From G963662905 sp965230045 (GTDB lineage Bacteria > Bacteroidota > Bacteroidia > Bacteroidales > WRLA01), in assembly GCA_965230045.1 (NCBI GenBank), contig OZ245940.1, positions 124,001-188,000 on the forward strand: a stretch of 64,000 nucleotides of DNA. The letters run 5' to 3'. Positions 8,865 to 17,588 of the stretch are shown here, piece by piece (position 1 is the first letter of the stretch; each line of letters begins with the position of its first letter). Below the pieces are notes generated by a model that made no database searches, was not told the DNA's origin, and worked only from the letters and a program-made list of their open reading frames with translations. A program made the translations under genes and the position numbers.

Positions 8865-9254
8865 ATGAAGAAGATAATATATTTAGTAGCACTGCTTGGG
8901 CTGGCATTTGGTTTTCAAGCAGTACAGGCACAGGAAAGTGTTCAGGAAGAAATTGCTGTGGACAGCACACAGATGCAGAAAATCATCCTTTTTCATAATG
9001 AAGGATGCGGCCGTTGCAGTGTTGCCAAAGATTTTTTCGATGAAAATCATATCCCCTACATCGGGAAACAAATCAGCGAAGGCGACAACCGCAGGGAGAT
9101 GCAGCAATGGGTCAATAAAGCACGTGGAGGCAAATCCGGTGGTTTCAGCTATCCGGTAATCGTACTGAACCAAGACAGTGTTTACTACAGCATCCACAAT
9201 ATCAAAGCTTTCCTCACCGAATTAAAAAAGGAAATTGATGCGGGGCGGTTTTAA
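8865..9254 (+). CDS. Exported thioredoxin-fold protein with CGRC motif
   Basis: 129 residues from ATG 8865; an in-frame TTG at 8856 overlaps the ferritin terminator and is rejected. A signal peptide (MKKIIYLVALLGLAFGFQAV, cleavage probably after VQAQ) is followed by a glutaredoxin-like fold: strand IILFHNEG, active site C48-G-R-C51, helix, and the cis-Pro loop FSYPVIV. The spacing and the N-x-x-PYIGKQI strand fit glutaredoxin/NrdH-type domains rather than TlpA. Role inferred: periplasmic thiol-disulfide exchange. Its partner is not identifiable here. A terminator follows at once. Confidence 0.75.
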   Translation: MKKIIYLVALLGLAFGFQAVQAQESVQEEIAVDSTQMQKIILFHNEGCGRCSVAKDFFDENHIPYIGKQISEGDNRREMQQWVNKARGGKSGGFSYPVIVLNQDSVYYSIHNIKAFLTELKKEIDAGRF

Positions 9255-9277
9255 AACAAAACCCCACAATACAAAAA

Positions 9278-9306
9278 AGCCACCTGAAAATCAGATGGCT
9301 TTTTTT
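9278..9306 (+). terminator. Rho-independent terminator
   Basis: AGCCACCTG (9278-9286) pairs with CAGATGGCT (9292-9300) with one C-A mismatch, loop AAAAT, followed by six Ts. It ends the transcript of the exported thioredoxin-fold gene. Confidence 0.75.
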
Positions 9307-9330
9307 ATATCACTCAAAAGGGATTACCAG

Positions 9331-9485
9331 GAGTTCGTCTATTAAGTCGGGTTTCTGATTCAGAATGTTCGAGGTCGAGGCATTCGCAGGGCTGAAAGCA
9401 AGGAGTCCTTGAAGTTTCGGGATGACTTGTTTTCAGAACAAGAATAATCCCGAAGCTTCGGGAGACATTATGGACAGAAATTACT
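9331..9485. repeat. Foldback intergenic repeat, copy B
   Basis: Left end GAGTTCGTCTATTAAGTC matches, with one change, the left end of the repeats at 11166 and 37507. The right end (ACATTATGGACAGAAATTAC) matches copy A inverted. The family core is at 9361-9385. The centre has its own hairpin (CCCGAAGCTTCGGG, 9449-9462). It is the only copy in the window with this interior. Confidence 0.65.
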
Positions 9486-9637
9486 TAGTATCTGTCTATA
9501 AAGTACTGTGCTTGATTCAGAATGTTCGAGGTCGAGGCATTCTTGGTATTGAAAATAAGGAGCTTACTAAAGTAAGTGACTGGTTTCAATACCAAGAATA
9601 ACGCTGAGATCGGACATTATGGACAAGCACTACTTAA
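9486..9637. repeat. Foldback intergenic repeat, copy C
   Basis: 139 bases (9493-9631) are identical to the reverse complement of 37654-37792. Ends are TGTCTATAAAGT and ACATTATGGACA, near-complementary to each other. A 13-bp stem (CTTGGTATTGAAA with TTTCAATACCAAG) encloses an inner palindrome CTTACTAAAGTAAG. The family core is at 9518-9542. Its right edge overlaps the TAG stop of kbl on the minus strand. Confidence 0.8.
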
Positions 9638-10820
9638 TCACGTTGAGTTCTTTTCCGACCTTAATAAAGGCATTAATGGCTTTATCAAGATGTTCCTGCT
9701 CATGTCCGGCAGAAAGCTGCACACGGATACGAGCCTGACCTTTCGGAACAACAGGATAGTAGAAACCAATAACATAAATGCCTTCATCGAGCAGTTTGGC
9801 AGCAAAATCCTGGCTCAGTTTGGCATCGTAGAGCATAATGGCACATATTGCTGATGCAGTGGGTTTGATATCGAAACCGGCATCTTTCATTTTGCCCATA
9901 AAGTAATCGGTATTGCTATGCAGTTTATCTTGCAGCTCGGTAGTTTCGTTCATCATATCAAACATACGGATACCGGCATTTACCACAACAGGAGGAATAG
10001 AATTAGAGAAAAGATATGGGCGGGAGCGCTGGCGCAGCATTTCAATGATTTCTTTGCGGCCGGTAGTAAAACCGCCAATAGCACCACCAAAAGCTTTGCC
10101 CAGCGTTCCTGTGATGATATCTACTTCGCCACGGATATCGAAAAGTTCGGTAACGCCACGGCCTGTTTTGCCCACAACTCCGGCAGAGTGGCATTCGTCC
10201 ACCATAATCATGGCATCGTATTTTTTGGCCAGCTCATTGATTTTGTCCATTGGGGCCACATTGCCGTCCATGGAGAAAACGCCATCGGTAACGATCAGTC
10301 GGAAACGTTGTGCCTGTGCTTCTTTCAGTTTAGCTTCCAGATCTTCCATATTGGCATTTTCGTAACGGTAGCGTTGCGCTTTACAGAGGCGCACACCATC
10401 AATAATCGAAGCATGGTTGAGCGAATCGGAGATGATGGCATCTTCGTCGGTGAGGATGGGTTCAAAAACACCGCCATTGGCATCAAAAGCCGCAGCATAA
10501 AGGATGGTGTCCTCTGTTCCGAAGAATTCCGCAATTTTACGCTCCAGGGTTTTGTGCAGGTCTTGCGTGCCGCAGATGAAGCGAACAGATGACATACCGT
10601 AGCCATGTGTGTCCAGGGCTTCTTTGGCTGCCTTGATCAGCTCGGGATGGTTGGAAAGGCCGAGGTAGTTGTTGGCACAAAAGTTCAGGACTTCCTGGCC
10701 GGTAGTAAGGGAAATATCCGCTTTTTGCGGTGAATTAATAATACGTTCTTCTTTGTAGAGTCCTGCTTCGCGAATGTCAGCAATCTCTTTCTGAAGGTGT
10801 TCTTTGATTTTACCGTACAT
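9630..10820 (-). CDS. kbl: Glycine C-acetyltransferase (2-amino-3-ketobutyrate CoA ligase)
   Basis: 396 residues, the typical length. PLP enzyme of the alpha-oxoamine synthase family that cleaves 2-amino-3-ketobutyrate with CoA into glycine and acetyl-CoA in threonine breakdown. Visible features: NFCANNYLGLSNHP, SVRFICGTQDLHK, DSLNHASIIDG, the PLP Asp region MVDECHSAGVVG, and the Schiff-base lysine in GTLGKAFGGAIGG. These motifs and the length favour Kbl over BioF or HemA. Threonine dehydrogenase (tdh), its usual partner, is not adjacent. The last codon and stop (AAG TAG) fall in the terminal bases of foldback repeat C. Confidence 0.93.
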   Translation of the reverse strand: MYGKIKEHLQKEIADIREAGLYKEERIINSPQKADISLTTGQEVLNFCANNYLGLSNHPELIKAAKEALDTHGYGMSSVRFICGTQDLHKTLERKIAEFFGTEDTILYAAAFDANGGVFEPILTDEDAIISDSLNHASIIDGVRLCKAQRYRYENANMEDLEAKLKEAQAQRFRLIVTDGVFSMDGNVAPMDKINELAKKYDAMIMVDECHSAGVVGKTGRGVTELFDIRGEVDIITGTLGKAFGGAIGGFTTGRKEIIEMLRQRSRPYLFSNSIPPVVVNAGIRMFDMMNETTELQDKLHSNTDYFMGKMKDAGFDIKPTASAICAIMLYDAKLSQDFAAKLLDEGIYVIGFYYPVVPKGQARIRVQLSAGHEQEHLDKAINAFIKVGKELNVIK

Positions 10821-10866
10821 AATTAATATTTTTTGGAAAGGAATACTTCGTTAAAATTCTTTGATG

Positions 10867-10874
10867 CAAATATA
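10867..10874 (-). promoter_or_regulatory. Candidate -7 box for kbl
   Basis: Read on the minus strand this is TATATTTG, an exact match to the Bacteroidota -7 consensus TAnnTTTG, 47 bases before the kbl start. No convincing TTTG -33 element is seen at the usual 19-base spacing. Confidence 0.4.
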
Positions 10875-10939
10875 AAGGATTCGGGGGATTTAACGGATTG
10901 GGAATATTGTAATTGTTTGGTCAAAAAAACAAAGTATAT

Positions 10940-11135
10940 GACCCCTCTGGGGTCAGCTCATGAACTTATGTTTCTTGTTATAAATATTCAATCCCTCCGG
11001 GATTGTTTTGCTTTCGCAACCCATTTATTCCTGATGCAACAATCTCATACAATACAGACATCAAAAGACCCTGAAGGGGTCATATAGCTATATTACGCAT
11101 AGTCAACTTACTAGATACGACCCCAAAAGGGGTCG
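10940..11135. repeat. Cluster of four short G/C palindromes
   Basis: Four stem-loops lie in 196 bases: GACCCC-tct-GGGGTC (10940-10954), CAATCCC-tcc-GGGATTG (10989-11005), GACCCtgaagGGGTC (11067-11081) and CGACCCC-aaaa-GGGGTCG (11118-11135). They occupy otherwise AT-rich, non-coding sequence between kbl and the next repeat. An 84-codon ORF across them has no protein-like character. Confidence 0.65.
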
Positions 11136-11165
11136 CATATCTAACATCAATCACGAACTCTACTT

Positions 11166-11310
11166 AGAGTTCGTCTATAAAGTCCAACTTCTGCGTTGTT
11201 GCTCAAAATCCAAATCCTCAAATACTTGAGTATTATCCGGTTTGGATTTTTCACACGCCTTGAATTTGAACTTTATAGAGCAAACTCCTGACATTATAGA
11301 CAAGCACTAC
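11166..11310. repeat. Foldback intergenic repeat, copy E
   Basis: Bases 11166-11302 match 37507-37643 in the same orientation with a single difference (T for C at about 11289). Ends are GTTCGTCTATAAAGTC and GACATTATAGACA. The interior folds through AAAATCCAAA...TTTGGATTTT with CTCAAATACTTGAG at its centre. The right edge supplies the TAG stop of the minus-strand macroglobulin gene. Confidence 0.8.
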
Positions 11311-14300
11311 TTAATTTCTATCCTGTTCCCTTTCGAATGCGCTGCAAACTCAGGAGCATAGAGGCACTGGGCACTGGCAAAACCATTGCTGAAATTACCT
11401 TTTTGAGCTGCAATCAGGGTATATTCAAACTGATGCAAGCCTTTGCTCAAATAATAGACAAAGAAATTTGCTGTGGCATCTTTCATATCCAGATAATAGC
11501 CATTGCCACTGTTCCAGAAATATCCCGAACGGCTGCTTTCCTGCTCCAGTCCGGCAGCATGATAATCGCGGATGTGCACATATTCCAGTTTACGGTCTGT
11601 TTCCACACTCAGGCGCACCACAATACGGTCACCGGGATTGATTGCCATTCCTTCCTCCAATGGGGTCAGGTTTCCGCTGGCTGATTCCAGGAAATAATCC
11701 CTGTCGATACTCATCGGGCTTTCATGTGCTTCGGCTTTGTCCAGCCCCACCATAAAACTCAGGTAAGCAGCGCCCCATGAAGGGACTTTTCCGCTGTTTG
11801 TGGCTTTAAGCGCTTCAATTTGCGGATGATCCACTTTTTGATTCTTCCATTGCTTCTTAAAGTATCCTGTTCCGGCTTCTTTCTGAACCTTCAGTTCATG
11901 ATATGTGCCGTTCTCCTTAAGGCTGATTTTTAAGTTATCTTCATCTTCGAGAAGCTTGGTGCCCTTCATCAAAAGCGCATAACAGGCATCAGCAGTATTG
12001 CTGTTGGACCTCCAGCTTCCGGTCTGCTTTTGTTTTAGCAACCAGACTTTCATTTGTTCTGTTTCCTCCGGGAAAAGACCGTTTTTGGTGAAAAGCTCGA
12101 TCACTTTCACCTGTTGGCCTACACCATCAGAATACCAGAACCAGCCGTGCGGACGGCGCCAGTACATGCCCATTTCATCGCTGTGGAGTGCGCGCTCACG
12201 TATGCTGCGCACCAATTCGTTGGCGGTTTTGCTTTCGCCGATTATAAAGGCCCAGTTGGCAATTTTTGCCTGCATATAAATGCTGTACTCAAAACAATTT
12301 TCAAGCGTCCTGGCTTTGAAGAACTCATAAACCTCATCAAAACCATCTGTATTTTTCCTTGGTGCATAGCCCAGTTTTTCGGCAATTTGTTTCATCTCAA
12401 GCCAGGCTATAACATTTGGCGAAGGTTCGTATTTTTCCGGGTCAAAACTTTTGCGCTCCTTCATTTTTTGATAGAACCCGATCATTTCCCTGTCAAGATA
12501 CGTCATAGCAGAACGGATGATATTGTTTGAGCGGGCCGGCAATTCCACATCCATTTCGCGCAGGCGCAGGAGTTTATCCACTACATTTATGGTATTCCAT
12601 GGTGAGGACTCCATTCCTTCAAACCAGCTGAAACCACCATCACCATTCTGGCGATCGGCCAGTTTATTGAACCATGAATCCATTTTATACGAAACTGTAT
12701 TCAAGTCAAATAAAGTAGCCAGACGCAGTTTACGTTCATGATCGTTTTCTGCTTCAAGAACCCAGGGTGTTTCCTTAAGAAGTACTGATTTAAGTTCTTC
12801 ATTCTTCTGGAGCTGGCTTAAAAGAGCATCGGGCTGTAGGTTTTTCCATGTCTCAATTACCTGCTGTATGCGTGGTGATGAATGTGCGATATGCGAAGAA
12901 ACCGCAGTGGCATAATATGCATTGGCCAGGCTAAAAACACTTTCATACGAAGGCTGAGCCAGGCCGGGCAATGCCTGAACAGCATACCAGGCAGGGTTTC
13001 CGGTAAACTCGAGCGTAAGCCTGAAATCTTCAACTTCCTGCTTCTTCAAAGAATTATACCATTTTTCCAGCTCAATTTCCTTTTCCTGGCCGGGATTTAC
13101 ATAAATCGGCATGCTTTCGGTCATGGCCACACGATTGGTCAAAACCGGGACAATTTTCTGTTCCCCATCCTGATGCTTTTCGGTTTCCGCAAATACGGCA
13201 ATCTGCAAAGGCATTTCCGCTGCCGGAACTTCCAATTTCCATGCAGCAGCAGCCGAAGCATGGGCTTCCATATTCAGCTCCAGGGTTTTATTGCTTTTAA
13301 GAAGCTCATCGGTGATGTCCTTCCCGTTGACAGGATTCACAATCTGTATCCATGCTTTGGCAGTACAAGCCTCATCAGTTTTATTGCGGATTAATGCCGG
13401 GAGTTCCATTTCATCGCCTTCGCGGAGGAAACGTGGCAGGTTTGGAAAGACCATCAGTTCTTTGGTTGTGATGGCTTCTTTGCTTGTCATGGCTGTTTCG
13501 AGATCCTTTGTATAAGCCATCATCCTGAATTTCCATGCCGTTAATGCTTCGGGCGCGGTAAATTCGATGAGCACATCTCCTTTCTCGTTGGTTCGGAGAT
13601 CGGGATAGAAAAAGGCCGTTTCGTTGAGGTTCGCACGTGGAGCAGGCGGGGCTTTTTCCTTCGGCTGTTTAGGTTCAGGAGGCAAAGCTCCTCCTTTGTC
13701 ATTCTCTTCATCAGCAATCACGTAAATTTCATCACCGGCCATTGATGCTTGTACTCCTTCAAGCGCCATAGGAGCCGATTTATCCATATTACTTGAACGG
13801 TAATAAACCCTTCTTCCTCCAAAATACAGATCCACAAAATTCAGTTTATCATAGCGCTGTTGCAAATAGCTTTGATATCTATAATCTGATCCGTAAAGAA
13901 CCACAGAAGAAGCCGTACCAAAATCACTGAAAAAATCCCGGTTCAACCTATAGAATGGATATTGTACAAAATTCCAGCTATCGGTTGCAAATACATCCAG
14001 CGAACGGTCGTACATGCCCGCCAAAACCGAAGAAGCAAGCTTCTGCCCTTCGGGACCGGAAATATGGAAACTCCAGCTTTCTTTGGCTCCGGGCTTCATC
14101 TTATCCCTGAATGTTATCGTTTTGATATCCAGCTTTTTATTGCTCCACGGAATTTTTATCAGTTGATCATAGGTATAAATGCGGTTTTCACAGATAAACC
14201 AGGCGTGCAGGCTCACATTCCCGCGCCACGATTCCTCAACTGTAAATTCCAGCTTTTTAACATCTGCATCAACCTTCAGCTCATCTTTCTTGATGATTTT

Positions 14301-17261
14301 ATTGTCCTGTCTGATTTCATAGGCGATTAGTACATCCTTTTTCGAGCTTCCGGCAAAGAAGGTAAACACATCGCCCGGTTGGAGTTCTTTATCAGGATGC
14401 ACATAAAACCACGACCAATCGGTATAGGGCATTTTGCGGCTTTTGGGGTTGATCAGCAACACATCTGCAGAATCGCTTATTGTTTTTCCATCCACTACTG
14501 ATGAAACAATTATGCGGTACATGCCCGCTGTTTCCTGATCCAGCCCGGCAAAGGTTTGCAGGTCTCCATCCGATTTGGTTTTCAAATCAGCCTCATAAAC
14601 CAGCTTTTCTTTTATAAACTCAGGCTTTTCACTGTTCCGGTATGCAATATCACTTTGATAACCCCCTTTTACATCTCTGTTATTTGTTCTCCAGGAAGAA
14701 AACAATGACGGTCTGGCCAGTCCATTTTCAGAAATCAAGCTATACAGCTCAATTTTAGCAGAAACCTCCACAGTTTCTTCGTTCAAATTAAGTGCACGAA
14801 CATTTACTTTGCTCAACTCGCTGGTCAGCATGCTTTCCTGAACATTTAGTTTCAGGAAGAATGGCTGATCTCCAATACTGATATTGATCTCGTCGGAGCG
14901 GGTTTCTCCGGCGGGCGTTACAACATCTACAAAAACCCTGAACTGATAATTACGCCATGATGCTGTTTTAAATTCCGATTTTCGGGCGATAAAAGGAATT
15001 TCAAAATTCCCATCAGCGTCGGTCTGGCTTTCGCCGGATGCTATTTCTTCCGGAGTATTTTGTTTCACATAAAACCAATAAAACGGTGACCATTCCACAC
15101 GCTCCACCCTGTACCGGACCGTCGAATTTTCCACCGGAAGCTGATTGAAGGTTTTTGCTTCTCCTTTCACCACAACTTCTTCTCCCAGTTTTAAGGTTGT
15201 TTTGGGTTGTTGCAGCGAAACTTCAAATGTTGGCCGTTTATATTCTTCAACCCGGATACTATGATAACCATATTCATTGCGCAGGCTCATGCTTCCGTTT
15301 AATAATCCTTCCGGGATATGGAAACTTCCTTCAACTGCACCATACTCATTGGTCACCAGCTCTTTCTCCCCAATTACTTTGTGGTTTACATCATAAAAAA
15401 TAATCTTCGTTTTGTGCTCGGTCAAAAGTTTAAAAGCATCATCTTCCTTTTGTGTGATGATTGCCTTAAAAAAGACCTGCTGGCCCGAACGATAGATGGC
15501 CCGATCAGTAAAAAACCAGCTTCTTGGTTTATCCACAGTCTCATAAGAACGGTTTTTATACAGATTCCTCTGCGATAAAAATGCGTCATCACCTTTTTTT
15601 AGGAATACTTTATAAGACGAACGGGGGCTCAGTTCCGCCTTCGCTTTTCCGGATGCATCCGAAAGAAGCTTTACTGAATTGCCGGCATTGCCATAAACCG
15701 GCAAAAGCTCAATATCCACGTCTGGCAAAACCGCTCCACTATTGCGGTTTCGGGTGATAACCGTATAATCATTGTCGTTTTTCTCAGCAACAAAAGCCAG
15801 TTCCGTTATCCAGAAATCCGTCCAGCTTGTGATTACGTTCTTTGCAGAAGTTGGTCTTTCCCCAGCGGAGGCAGTCAGAACATAAAACCCCTGTGGCAAT
15901 TCGGGCAGGAAGGTTTTCAAAGTGACTTCCGTATAATCCTCAATTCCTTCTTTTTGAATATGCCACTTCTTTATTGGATCGTTTTTGGATATTCTTTCAA
16001 TATCCTTTCGATCAAAGGAATAATCTCTGGTTTTGAGCAGGTTTTCAGGATCAACCTTATAAATTGTCAACCATAAAGTATCCAGATTGCGGCAATAAAT
16101 TTCTGCCGGCATTTCTTCCCCGGGCAGGCAGGCGTATTCTGTTTCAAGGCCGAGGCTTTTTTCGAGCAGTTTTTCTTTTAAAACAGCAGCATTATGCGCA
16201 GCACGGCTTCCCGGATAATTGCTAATCAGCTTATTGCATATTTCCATTGCCCGGATATTGTTTTGGTCAATGCCCTCATCTGAATCAGCCGAAGTTTCAG
16301 AAAGCGCCTTTGCAAGCTCAAATTTCACTTCAGCAACATATTCGCTTTCCTGCCAGTCTTCAATCATCTTTTCGAGAGAACTCAAGTAAAGGCTCCTTTT
16401 AACGGAACTAAATTTCTCCTGAACAAAATGCAGGCGGTGCAGGTCGGCATCCAGCAAAGCCGGAATATTTTTCGATTGTTTATGGAACTCCAAGATATCC
16501 TGATATACAGCCAATTGAGCATGAACCGTATTTTGTTGGTTAAAATCAATTGCCAGAAATTCTTTAAGCGAAGCCATCAATTTTTCCGGATCCTTGATGC
16601 CTGACGGACCGGGCACACCAAAAGAAGCCGAAAAATCCAGCAGGTCTATAGCCTGAAACGCAACAATATCGTAGAGTGTCGGTCGAAAAACATCCGAACT
16701 GTCTTCTTCGGTAAGTAAGGTGCGGTATTCGTCTGCCGGGCATTTCTGAAGCTCAGTAGCATTATCAAGTGCCTGAAGGCTTAACTTTTTGACCTGATCT
16801 GCAAATTGAGGGGCAGTCCAAAAACGCAAATCCTCCGGGATTTCACCGCTCAGCTTTTGTTTCATCAACTTATATGAATTGCTTTCTGCATAGGATTTGT
16901 ACAAGCCCGCCAACATAATATCATACAGGCTCTTTGCTATGGGTTTTGCATCTTTTGAAGCACCTTTAACAAACTCAATCCCTTTGATTACAGGTTCCTC
17001 TTCGTACATATTCCAAAGCTGGCATTTATAAGATACCGCCTTGATTTCCTGGGCGACCAGTTGCTGTTGTCGTGCCTGCGCATAGATACGGTCCACAATA
17101 TCCATAGCAGATTGCGGCCTGCGCATTTGCATCAGCACGTCCACTTCTTTCCACTCTTTGGCAAAGGGTTCAACTCCTCCGGGAATATCGGTGGATGTAA
17201 GTCCGAAAAGAAGGATACAGGAAACAAAAATCAAGGGCATGGAAAATTTCTTCTTACTCAT
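11307..17261 (-). CDS. Bacterial alpha-2-macroglobulin-like protein lacking the thioester
   Basis: 1984 residues with an N-terminal signal peptide (SMPLIFVSCILLFGLTS) and no clear lipobox. Order: ~350-residue helical N-terminal region, MG-type beta domains including the MG2 signature (DRAIYRSGQQVFFKAIITQ in part, near residue 580), a proline/lysine-rich linker near 1200, the A2M signature (FYPDLRTNEKGDVLIEFTAPE in part), then the alpha-barrel that normally carries the CxEQ thioester. At the matching place (around residue 1440) it reads PSYESVFSLANAYY, so Cys, Glu and Gln are all missing. Thioester-positive relatives trap proteases; this one probably acts without covalent trapping. It is monocistronic, between repeats. 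Confidence 0.85.
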   Translation of the reverse strand: MSKKKFSMPLIFVSCILLFGLTSTDIPGGVEPFAKEWKEVDVLMQMRRPQSAMDIVDRIYAQARQQQLVAQEIKAVSYKCQLWNMYEEEPVIKGIEFVKGASKDAKPIAKSLYDIMLAGLYKSYAESNSYKLMKQKLSGEIPEDLRFWTAPQFADQVKKLSLQALDNATELQKCPADEYRTLLTEEDSSDVFRPTLYDIVAFQAIDLLDFSASFGVPGPSGIKDPEKLMASLKEFLAIDFNQQNTVHAQLAVYQDILEFHKQSKNIPALLDADLHRLHFVQEKFSSVKRSLYLSSLEKMIEDWQESEYVAEVKFELAKALSETSADSDEGIDQNNIRAMEICNKLISNYPGSRAAHNAAVLKEKLLEKSLGLETEYACLPGEEMPAEIYCRNLDTLWLTIYKVDPENLLKTRDYSFDRKDIERISKNDPIKKWHIQKEGIEDYTEVTLKTFLPELPQGFYVLTASAGERPTSAKNVITSWTDFWITELAFVAEKNDNDYTVITRNRNSGAVLPDVDIELLPVYGNAGNSVKLLSDASGKAKAELSPRSSYKVFLKKGDDAFLSQRNLYKNRSYETVDKPRSWFFTDRAIYRSGQQVFFKAIITQKEDDAFKLLTEHKTKIIFYDVNHKVIGEKELVTNEYGAVEGSFHIPEGLLNGSMSLRNEYGYHSIRVEEYKRPTFEVSLQQPKTTLKLGEEVVVKGEAKTFNQLPVENSTVRYRVERVEWSPFYWFYVKQNTPEEIASGESQTDADGNFEIPFIARKSEFKTASWRNYQFRVFVDVVTPAGETRSDEINISIGDQPFFLKLNVQESMLTSELSKVNVRALNLNEETVEVSAKIELYSLISENGLARPSLFSSWRTNNRDVKGGYQSDIAYRNSEKPEFIKEKLVYEADLKTKSDGDLQTFAGLDQETAGMYRIIVSSVVDGKTISDSADVLLINPKSRKMPYTDWSWFYVHPDKELQPGDVFTFFAGSSKKDVLIAYEIRQDNKIIKKDELKVDADVKKLEFTVEESWRGNVSLHAWFICENRIYTYDQLIKIPWSNKKLDIKTITFRDKMKPGAKESWSFHISGPEGQKLASSVLAGMYDRSLDVFATDSWNFVQYPFYRLNRDFFSDFGTASSVVLYGSDYRYQSYLQQRYDKLNFVDLYFGGRRVYYRSSNMDKSAPMALEGVQASMAGDEIYVIADEENDKGGALPPEPKQPKEKAPPAPRANLNETAFFYPDLRTNEKGDVLIEFTAPEALTAWKFRMMAYTKDLETAMTSKEAITTKELMVFPNLPRFLREGDEMELPALIRNKTDEACTAKAWIQIVNPVNGKDITDELLKSNKTLELNMEAHASAAAAWKLEVPAAEMPLQIAVFAETEKHQDGEQKIVPVLTNRVAMTESMPIYVNPGQEKEIELEKWYNSLKKQEVEDFRLTLEFTGNPAWYAVQALPGLAQPSYESVFSLANAYYATAVSSHIAHSSPRIQQVIETWKNLQPDALLSQLQKNEELKSVLLKETPWVLEAENDHERKLRLATLFDLNTVSYKMDSWFNKLADRQNGDGGFSWFEGMESSPWNTINVVDKLLRLREMDVELPARSNNIIRSAMTYLDREMIGFYQKMKERKSFDPEKYEPSPNVIAWLEMKQIAEKLGYAPRKNTDGFDEVYEFFKARTLENCFEYSIYMQAKIANWAFIIGESKTANELVRSIRERALHSDEMGMYWRRPHGWFWYSDGVGQQVKVIELFTKNGLFPEETEQMKVWLLKQKQTGSWRSNSNTADACYALLMKGTKLLEDEDNLKISLKENGTYHELKVQKEAGTGYFKKQWKNQKVDHPQIEALKATNSGKVPSWGAAYLSFMVGLDKAEAHESPMSIDRDYFLESASGNLTPLEEGMAINPGDRIVVRLSVETDRKLEYVHIRDYHAAGLEQESSRSGYFWNSGNGYYLDMKDATANFFVYYLSKGLHQFEYTLIAAQKGNFSNGFASAQCLYAPEFAAHSKGNRIEIK

Positions 17262-17374
17262 AATATGCTGTTTTTTGATGATCGGAAATTACTCATTTTT
17301 TTGCTATCGCCAGAGAAAAAACAAATATCGTTCCGTTTTGATGAGTATGTGATAAGCTTTTTTTGATTGCAGCC

Positions 17375-17416
17375 GGATTTACCTGCGGTGCATCCAAAGG
17401 GTGGGTGGCACAAAGC
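17375..17416 (+). repeat. Partial copy of the GGATTTACCTGCGG repeat
   Basis: Matches the head of the three-copy array at 21323-21741 (GGATTTACCTGCGGTG, ATCCAA, GGGTGGGT, ACAAAGC) but lacks its second half. Preceded by GATAAGC, as is the copy at 21323. The remaining 17262-17588 gap is AT-rich; apart from a weak TACCTTCG -7-like box near 17560 for the next gene, nothing was recognised. Confidence 0.6.
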
Positions 17417-17588
17417 CAAGGCCATTAGCCCGAAATAAGAGACCATCTCCAATTAACATCACACACCAAATTTAAAATATTTTTAATATTAAGCACAGAA
17501 ACACAATACTATCATAAAAATATGAAAAAATAATGGATTGAATAAAATAATATACTTACCTTCGTAAGAACAAAAAGATAAAAATTCC

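Noticed and set aside
10833..11087. 84-codon ORF
   Set aside because: Crosses the palindrome cluster; composition is not protein-like.
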